This document shows positions 1-5,157 of a stretch of DNA of 5,157 nt, piece after piece. The stretch covers positions 1 to 5,157 of the forward strand of contig JAUVWD010000063.1 of assembly GCA_030604285.1 (NCBI GenBank), in the 5' to 3' direction. Below the pieces are notes generated by a model, which saw nothing but the letters and a program-made list of their open reading frames with translations, was not told where the DNA came from and did no database searches. The stretch comes from Chloroflexota bacterium (GTDB lineage: Bacteria > Chloroflexota > Dehalococcoidia > GIF9 > AB-539-J10). The translations under genes and the position numbers were made by a program. Position 1 is the first letter of the stretch. Each line of letters begins with the position of its first letter.

Positions 1-186
1 CATAGCTTCCCCACCCAGACGGGTTATGCTCTCCACTAAATTATCAGCATCAACCTTATTACTGGCTTCAATTGCCACATAATTAACTGCTACCCTGGCA
101 CCAAAGCTGGCAAGCTTCAAGGCAATGGCTTTACCTATGCCCCGAGAGGCACCGGTTACCAGGGATACTTTTCCTTCTAACTCCAT
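1..186 (-). CDS. fabG: 3-oxoacyl-ACP reductase (FabG-type SDR), N-terminal part, runs off the left edge
   Basis: Reading leftward from ATG at 186, the 62 codons to the window edge are open and encode the start of a short-chain dehydrogenase. The N-terminus has the beta-strand LVTGASRGIG (residues 9-18), the NADP(H)-binding Gly-x3-Gly-x-Gly loop of classical SDRs, then [17 protein letters not shown], very typical of FabG. By family, FabG reduces 3-oxoacyl-ACP to 3-hydroxyacyl-ACP with NADPH in the cytosol. The catalytic Ser-Tyr-Lys lies outside the window, so the substrate call rests on the N-terminus and on position directly after ACP, enoyl reductase and ketosynthase genes. The start is supported by GAAGG six bases upstream; this site overlaps the ketosynthase stop codon, with a gap of only 9 nt. 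A few extra residues follow the second beta-strand compared with a usual FabG. It could be another SDR, but fatty-acid ketoreductase is the best reading. Confidence 0.8.
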   Translation of the reverse strand, partial: MELEGKVSLVTGASRGIGKAIALKLASFGARVAVNYVAIEASNKVDADNLVESITRLGGEAM

Positions 187-195
187 TACTAACCT

Positions 196-2492
<2,297 letters not shown>

Positions 2493-2496
<4 letters not shown>

Positions 2497-3524
2497 AATT
2501 TACCTCCTTGGTTTAGTTTTGCTAATTCCAACTTCAAGCTTTCAACAACCTCGGCTTTTACCGCTTCCTTGGCGCTTTCTATAGCATTAGCTATTTGGGG
2601 GGCTCGGCTAGCTCCATGCGCTATCCTGACTACGCCATTAACGCCCCACAAAATACCACCACCTCGCTTCTCAGTTTCACTTAATATTTTGGTTGCCGGG
2701 AATAATCCATTAAACAATAGTTTAACCAAGGCACCTAGAGGTGGGCACTTTTTCAGCTTTCGCACTGTCCAATCCTTAGCATAACCCGCGATGCTTTCAT
2801 AAAACTTCAAAAGAACATTGCCCACAAAGCCGTCACAGACGATGACATTGGCCTTGCCGCTCAAGATATCATTGCCCTCTATATTGCCAATAAAGTTCAA
2901 CCCGCTATTCTTGAGAAGGGAATAAGTTTCACGCACTGCTTCACTCCCTTTATTTTCTTCATTTCCAGTGCTTAGCAAAGCTACTTTAGGGTCAGCGATG
3001 TTAAGGAACTTCTTAGCGTAAACCGAGCCAGCGATGGCAAAAGCTAGAAATTGGTGTGGCTTGCAATCTACATTAGCTCCGAGGTCTACCATCACAGTAT
3101 TTGGTGCAAAGCTACCCATAGAGCCAACAATTGCCGGACGATACACCCCATCCACCATGCCCATATATTGAATGGCACTTATCGCAGCTGCTGCACTAGA
3201 ACCAGCACTAACCAATGCATCTGCTTCGCCTGATTTTACCATCTTTGCCGCCACGACGACAGAACAATTAGGCTTGCGACGAACTACGTCAACAGGCGAC
3301 TCATTTTCCTTGATAACGTCGCTGGCTTCGACAACATGGATGGATGAATCGTTGGTGAGTTCATACCCGGCCAATTCCTTTTCTAGAATGTTCGTGGAGC
3401 CAACCAGGAAGAGTTCTACATCGCCTTTCCGAGCTGCAAGCACCACCCCTTTAACTATTTCCCCAGGAGCATAATCACCACCCATGGCATCCACAGCCAC
3501 TCTTACTCTACCATTTTGAGCCAT
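2493..3524 (-). CDS. plsX: Phosphate acyltransferase PlsX
   Basis: PlsX converts acyl-ACP and phosphate into acyl-phosphate, the acyl donor for PlsY in the first step of phospholipid synthesis, as a peripheral membrane enzyme. From ATG at 3524 it has 343 aa, normal for the family. Diagnostic segments are VAVDAMGGDYAP (9-20), LVSAGSSAAA (104-113), GANVDCKPHQFLAFA (149-163), ALLSTGNEENKGSE (182-195), CDGFVGNVLLKFYES (230-244) and GGGILWGVNGVVRIAHG (288-304). A GTG at 3542 would add six residues and overlap the upstream gene; it has an AAGGT-like site, so the start is not fully settled. I prefer the ATG, 4 nt after the MaoC-like stop. The stop overlaps the acpP start. plsX beside fatty-acid genes and acpP is common. 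Here it follows a dehydratase pair, and the frequent rpmF/yceD neighbours are not seen. Confidence 0.95.
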
Positions 3525-3528
3525 ACTT

Positions 3529-3951
3529 CTATCTCTTATCACTTGAGACCTTAACTATTGCCTCCCCGGCTACTAGCGTTTCGCCCTTTTGATTACGGCA
3601 CTCAAAACTGCAATTTGCATATGATATACCATCTTCTTGTTCAACGCAATCAATTTTACCGTTGATAGTCACAGTATCTCCAGGGCGTGCCGGCTCTTTG
3701 AATCTTGCTCGAAGCTTGCCCCCGGACAACCAACTTCGGCCAAAAGCCGAAGTCATCATCTCTGACACATAAGCCAGGTTTAGCATGCCATGAGCAATAG
3801 TTCCACCCAAAGGAGTCTTAGCGGCAAAAGACTCGTCTATGTGGATGGGATTAAAATCACCTGACGCCTCAGCATAGAGGTTGATTTTCTCCTGGGTAAC
3901 ATGCTTCACCACCGGATTAAGAGTCTTCCCTTCCTGAATATCTGTAAGCAT
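3529..3951 (-). CDS. MaoC-family (R)-specific hydratase/dehydratase, catalytic HadB-like subunit
   Basis: This 140-aa single hot-dog protein carries the MaoC hydratase signature. YAEASGDFNPIHIDESFA (26-43) contains the catalytic Asp32 and His37 in the Asp-x4-His spacing of (R)-hydratases, followed by GGTIAHGML (49-57), the end of the hot-dog helix. The second half, LRARFKEPARPGDTVTINGKI, matches the beta-strands of the domain. PhaJ-type enzymes hydrate enoyl-CoA. The mycobacterial HadB subunit dehydrates 3-hydroxyacyl-ACP in FAS-II and shows the same YA..SGD.NPIH...AHGML pattern. In an operon with ACP, ketosynthase and two reductases but no FabZ, I infer that it dehydrates 3-hydroxyacyl-ACP to trans-2-enoyl-ACP. 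It starts 7 nt after the partner gene, with AGGA spanning that gene's stop codon. PhaJ-like CoA hydratase remains possible. Confidence 0.85.
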   Translation of the reverse strand: MLTDIQEGKTLNPVVKHVTQEKINLYAEASGDFNPIHIDESFAAKTPLGGTIAHGMLNLAYVSEMMTSAFGRSWLSGGKLRARFKEPARPGDTVTINGKIDCVEQEDGISYANCSFECRNQKGETLVAGEAIVKVSSDKR

Positions 3952-3958
3952 TTCTTTC

Positions 3959-4354
3959 CTAGGTGAGCAACGCTATGGTTGCCTTTCCAGATTGCACCTT
4001 TTCCTTGCCCTGGTCAAAAACCTCTAGTTCCAGGATTAACATACTCATTTTGCCTCGAGCTATCTTTCGTGCCACTCCTGTGTGACACTCTATAGTGGTG
4101 CCAATGGGCACCAACTTGAAAAACTCTAACTCTTGTGAAGCATGTATAGCCACAGTGCCGGATGGCAGGGGAATAGACCCTGCCATAGTAGCTATGGCAA
4201 GGGCCGTAATAGCCAGGGGAGGAACAAATCCATCACCTGAGCTATCCACAGCCTTTAGATACTTGGAGACGAGGGAGGCACTTAGTTCATAGGTGGCAGC
4301 AGGGAATTTGTAACCGGGTGCTAGTTCCTCATAGCTTATAGTTTTGTCCGGCAT
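3959..4354 (-). CDS. Non-catalytic MaoC-like hot-dog protein, probable HadA-like dehydratase partner
   Basis: This 131-aa protein is the first gene of the operon. It begins ISYEELAPGYKFPAATYELSASLVSKYLKAV (6-36), the usual N-terminal strand and helix of a MaoC-like domain. Where the catalytic Asp-x4-His should stand it has DSSGDGFVPPLAITALA (37-53) and no suitable His. The VPPL segment after the lost active site is typical of the N-terminal, non-catalytic half of double hot-dog dehydratases and of HadA/HadC. The rest (AIHASQELEFFKLVPIGTTIECHTGVARKI, 69-98, then paired strands to the C-terminus) fits a hot-dog sheet. I infer that it forms a heterodimer with the catalytic protein 7 nt downstream and shapes the acyl tunnel. 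The ATG start leaves a leader of about 33 nt from the predicted promoter; the ribosome site is weak (GGGAA at some distance). A free-standing thioesterase-like protein is less likely. Confidence 0.75.
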   Translation of the reverse strand: MPDKTISYEELAPGYKFPAATYELSASLVSKYLKAVDSSGDGFVPPLAITALAIATMAGSIPLPSGTVAIHASQELEFFKLVPIGTTIECHTGVARKIARGKMSMLILELEVFDQGKEKVQSGKATIALLT

Positions 4355-4383
4355 TTGACCAGTTCCCGATACATCGGCATACT

Positions 4384-4396
4384 ATGTATATTACAT
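4384..4396 (-). promoter_or_regulatory. Palindrome ATGTAATATACAT overlapping the -10 and start point (candidate operator)
   Basis: The 13-base inverted repeat has perfect 5-bp arms (ATGTA/TACAT) around ATA, and begins inside the -10 hexamer. A second short palindrome, CATAGTATG, follows at 4386-4378. A dimeric repressor bound here would block initiation, as FapR or FabT do in Firmicutes lipid operons. The sequence is not a clear match to the FapR site as I remember it, and AT-rich promoters often hold short palindromes by chance. Confidence 0.35.
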
Positions 4397-4422
4397 TATA
4401 CACTGCCACTGATTATTGTCAA
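4395..4422 (-). promoter_or_regulatory. Sigma-70-type promoter of the fatty-acid operon
   Basis: On the minus strand TTGACA (4422-4417) and TATAAT (4400-4395) are both exact consensus hexamers, separated by 16 nt. Transcription would begin near 4388 and leave a leader of about 33 nt before the first gene. No other comparably good promoter was noticed between here and the tRNA genes. It is well placed to drive the whole operon from the HadA-like gene to fabG and beyond. Confidence 0.85.
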
Positions 4423-4485
4423 CCTTTCCTGCGTTATTGCTACCACCGATTGATAATTAACTTTGGCATCGACAGAATTAACTTG

Positions 4486-4586
4486 AAATCGGCCTGTCCC
4501 CCACAGGATACCCCGATGTGGGCGCTTGAATATGTAGTGCGAGGCTTTAGCCTCGTGCTGCACGACCCTGAAGGGTCGCACTATAA
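4486..4586. repeat. 101-bp tandem repeat with nested hairpins, copy 1
   Basis: First of two adjacent copies that differ at 9 of 101 positions (about 91% identical). The first half begins AAATCGGC and contains CCACAGGATACCCCGATGT. The second half folds: an outer stem TAGTGC/GCACTA (4535-4540 with 4578-4583) encloses two hairpins, CGAGGC-TTTA-GCCTCG (4540-4555) and CGACCC-TGAA-GGGTCG (4563-4578). The layout resembles REP/BIME-type intergenic elements. It lies outside coding sequence, between the tRNA genes and the operon promoter. Confidence 0.85.
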
Positions 4587-4687
4587 AAATCGGCGTGTCC
4601 TCCACAGGATACCCCGATGTAGGCGTTTAAAAACGTAGTGCGAGGCTTTAGCCTCGTACTGCACGACCCTGAAGGGTCGCACTACAA
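4587..4687. repeat. 101-bp tandem repeat with nested hairpins, copy 2
   Basis: Second copy, directly abutting the first. Both inner hairpins are identical to copy 1 (4641-4656 and 4664-4679), and the outer stem is one pair longer (GTAGTGC/GCACTAC, 4635-4641 with 4679-4685). The differences lie mostly in the linker before the hairpins, so the paired segments are the conserved part. Read on the minus strand, the structure is followed by CGTTTTT, so this copy could also stop transcription coming from the tRNA genes. Confidence 0.85.
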
Positions 4688-4699
4688 AATTTGCAGGTG

Positions 4700-4722
4700 A
4701 AAAATTCCCGGAATAGCCAGGA
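4700..4722 (-). terminator. Probable intrinsic terminator of the tRNA transcript
   Basis: On the minus strand TCCTGG and CCGGGA form a 6-bp stem with one G-U pair around the loop CTATT, followed by A and a run of five T. It lies about 125 nt downstream of the last tRNA and upstream of the operon promoter, where a terminator would be expected. The stem is short, so strength is uncertain. Confidence 0.5.
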
Positions 4723-4846
4723 CAAATCTGATTCTAAAGCTAGAGCAAAATCAAACAGACTATGAACTGCTGGGAGGTATAAGAAAGCAAAGGCTATCGA
4801 GCAAAGTTCGTGAGTTACACCGAAGTCTTATCCGGTCTCTACACAA

Positions 4847-4918
4847 TGGGCCCGGCAGGATTCGAACCTGCGACCAACCGGTTATGAGCCGGCCGCTCTG
4901 CCACTGAGCTACGAGCCC
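4847..4918 (-). tRNA. tRNA with CAT anticodon (elongator Met, or Ile2 after lysidine modification)
   Basis: A full cloverleaf of 72 nt can be folded: acceptor GGGCTCG/CGGGCCC (one G-U pair), D stem GCTC/GAGC, anticodon stem GCCGG/CCGGT (one G-U) with loop CTCATAA and anticodon CAT at 4886-4884, T stem GCAGG/CCTGC with loop TTCGAAT, and discriminator A. Position 1 pairs with 72 (G-C), so it is not the initiator tRNA, which has an unpaired first position in bacteria. Elongator Met and Ile2 (C34 modified by TilS) cannot be told apart with certainty by eye. CCA is not encoded: the bases after the discriminator are TTG. Confidence 0.95.
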
Positions 4919-4966
4919 CCCTTCCATCCATGAAAAGTTTCCCTTTCCATGGCAACCAGATTTGTG

Positions 4967-5041
4967 TGGAGCGGGAGACGGGACTCGAACCCGCGACACC
5001 CTGCTTGGAAGGCAGGAACTCTACCACTGAGTTACTCCCGC
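4967..5041 (-). tRNA. tRNA-Gly (TCC anticodon), CCA encoded
   Basis: A full cloverleaf: acceptor GCGGGAG/CTCCCGC (seven perfect pairs), D stem ACTC/GAGT, anticodon stem CCTGC/GCAGG with loop CTTCCAA and anticodon TCC at 5009-5007, T stem GCGGG/CCCGT (one G-U) with loop TTCGAGT, discriminator T. The next three bases are CCA, so the 3' end is encoded, unlike in the neighbouring tRNA. It reads GGA and GGG Gly codons. It lies 48 nt upstream of the CAT tRNA and is probably cotranscribed with it. Confidence 0.96.
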
Positions 5042-5051
5042 ACAAAGCTAA

Positions 5052-5069
5052 GTGTTCACAGGTGTTCAC
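5052..5069. repeat. Direct repeat of GTGTTCAC with 10-bp period
   Basis: GTGTTCAC occurs at 5052-5059 and again at 5062-5069, separated by AG, so the copies lie on the same face of the helix. They sit between the tRNA-Gly 5' end and the start of the recombinase frame, and the second copy supplies the putative GTG start. This could be a protein-binding site or a chance duplication. Confidence 0.6.
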
Positions 5070-5157
5070 AACTCAGCTGCTGGATGAGTTTATCACTTCC
5101 AGACCCTCAGGGACAAGTCCGAAGACCGTAGGGGGCTATCACCTGGCTCTAAACAAC
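5062..5157 (+). CDS. Tyrosine recombinase/phage-type integrase, N-terminal fragment, runs off the right edge
   Basis: The plus-strand frame containing GAT at 5083 stays open to the window edge and reads LLDEFITSRPSG then TSPKTVGGYHLALNN. This is the pattern of the N-terminal SAM-like (core-binding) domain of tyrosine recombinases: a helix ending in F-x-x-S-R, a short linker, then the strongly conserved S-P-K-T-(I/V)-x-x-Y with a following L-x-x-x. Only about 32 residues are visible, and the catalytic Arg-His-Arg-Tyr residues lie beyond the edge. The start is uncertain: GTG at 5062 is the only candidate I see between the tRNA and the motif, and it lacks a clear ribosome site. The gene is divergent from tRNA-Gly. 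It may be an integrase of a mobile element or a Xer-like host protein. Recognition rests on a short motif. Confidence 0.6.
   Translation, partial: MFTTQLLDEFITSRPSGTSPKTVGGYHLALNN
5089..5116 (-). promoter_or_regulatory. Weak candidate promoter for the two tRNA genes
   Basis: On the minus strand TTGTCC (5116-5111) and GATAAA (5094-5089) are 16 nt apart, each matching four of six consensus bases. A start near 5082 would lie about 40 nt upstream of tRNA-Gly. It would overlap the opposite-strand recombinase coding sequence. Other sites beyond the window edge are possible. Confidence 0.25.

Larger units (their letters stand above)
4355..4846. other. Intergenic region between the fatty-acid operon and the tRNA genes
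   Basis: About 490 bases without a convincing gene. From left to right it holds the operon leader, promoter and candidate operator (4355-4422), about 60 AT-rich bases without visible features, two tandem 101-bp repeats with nested hairpins (4486-4687), a probable terminator of the tRNA transcript (4700-4722), and about 120 bases to the tRNA end in which I see nothing definite. Short open frames here span the repeats and lack ribosome sites or recognisable protein sequence. Confidence 0.8.

Noticed and set aside
4366..4377. Leader palindrome CCGATACATCGG as a riboswitch or translational hairpin
   Set aside because: The centre is only two unpaired bases, so it cannot fold as a full hairpin; the leader of about 33 nt is too short for a known riboswitch.
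4384..4638. Small proteins encoded across the repeat region on either strand (also 4396-4605 minus)
   Set aside because: Both frames run through the hairpin repeats and the operon promoter, have no ribosome site, and show no recognisable protein sequence.
4486..4687. CRISPR array
   Set aside because: Only two 101-bp units, directly adjacent, with no unique spacers between short repeats; internal hairpins fit a REP-like element.
4700..4860. Attachment-site duplicate of the CAT tRNA 3' end downstream of the gene
   Set aside because: Only a six-base match (GCAGGT) is seen; no convincing repeat of the T-arm or acceptor end is present.
4760..5131. Short proteins over the tRNA genes on both strands
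   Set aside because: They translate tRNA sequence (typical strings such as GSNPAGP and GRRDSNPRHP) and are a known annotation artefact.

Overview
The window reads as bacterial chromosome. Nearly all of its coding capacity is one leftward (minus-strand) type II fatty-acid synthesis operon, about 4.35 kb long. To its right lie a roughly 490-base non-coding stretch with a tandem hairpin repeat, two minus-strand tRNA genes, and, at the extreme right edge, what looks like the first residues of a plus-strand tyrosine recombinase. Nothing in the sequence names the organism. Moderate GC, strong Shine-Dalgarno sites, and a MaoC-type dehydratase pair together with a FabL-type enoyl reductase would fit a Chloroflexota (Dehalococcoidia-like) genome, but this is a tentative inference.

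In transcription order (right to left) the operon holds: a small hot-dog protein without catalytic residues (4354-3959, HadA-like); a MaoC-family hydratase with the Asp/His dyad (3951-3529, HadB-like); PlsX (3524-2493); acyl carrier protein (2496-2251); a short-chain dehydrogenase whose active site is Tyr-x6-Lys, pointing to enoyl-ACP reductase III (FabL) (2248-1463); a FabF-type ketosynthase (1476-196); and the N-terminus of a FabG-type ketoreductase running off the left edge (186-1). Junctions are tight (overlaps of 4 and 14 nt, gaps of 2-9 nt). Most Shine-Dalgarno sites lie inside or across the end of the preceding gene, which suggests translational coupling. A near-perfect sigma-70 promoter (TTGACA, 16 nt, TATAAT) stands just upstream, with a small palindrome overlapping the -10 and the likely start point.

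Together these genes give a full chain-elongation cycle on ACP: condensation (FabF), ketoreduction (FabG), dehydration (HadAB-like pair) and enoyl reduction (FabL-like). PlsX diverts finished acyl chains to acyl-phosphate for phospholipid synthesis. FabZ/FabA and FabI/FabK are not present in the window; the MaoC pair and the FabL-like enzyme appear to take their places. FabD and FabH are also not seen.

The right-hand part (4355-5157) holds two 101-bp tandem repeats, each with nested hairpins; a likely terminator for the tRNA transcript; tRNA(CAT), which lacks an encoded CCA; tRNA-Gly(TCC), which has one; a GTGTTCAC direct repeat; and the recombinase start. This may be the edge of an integrated element.
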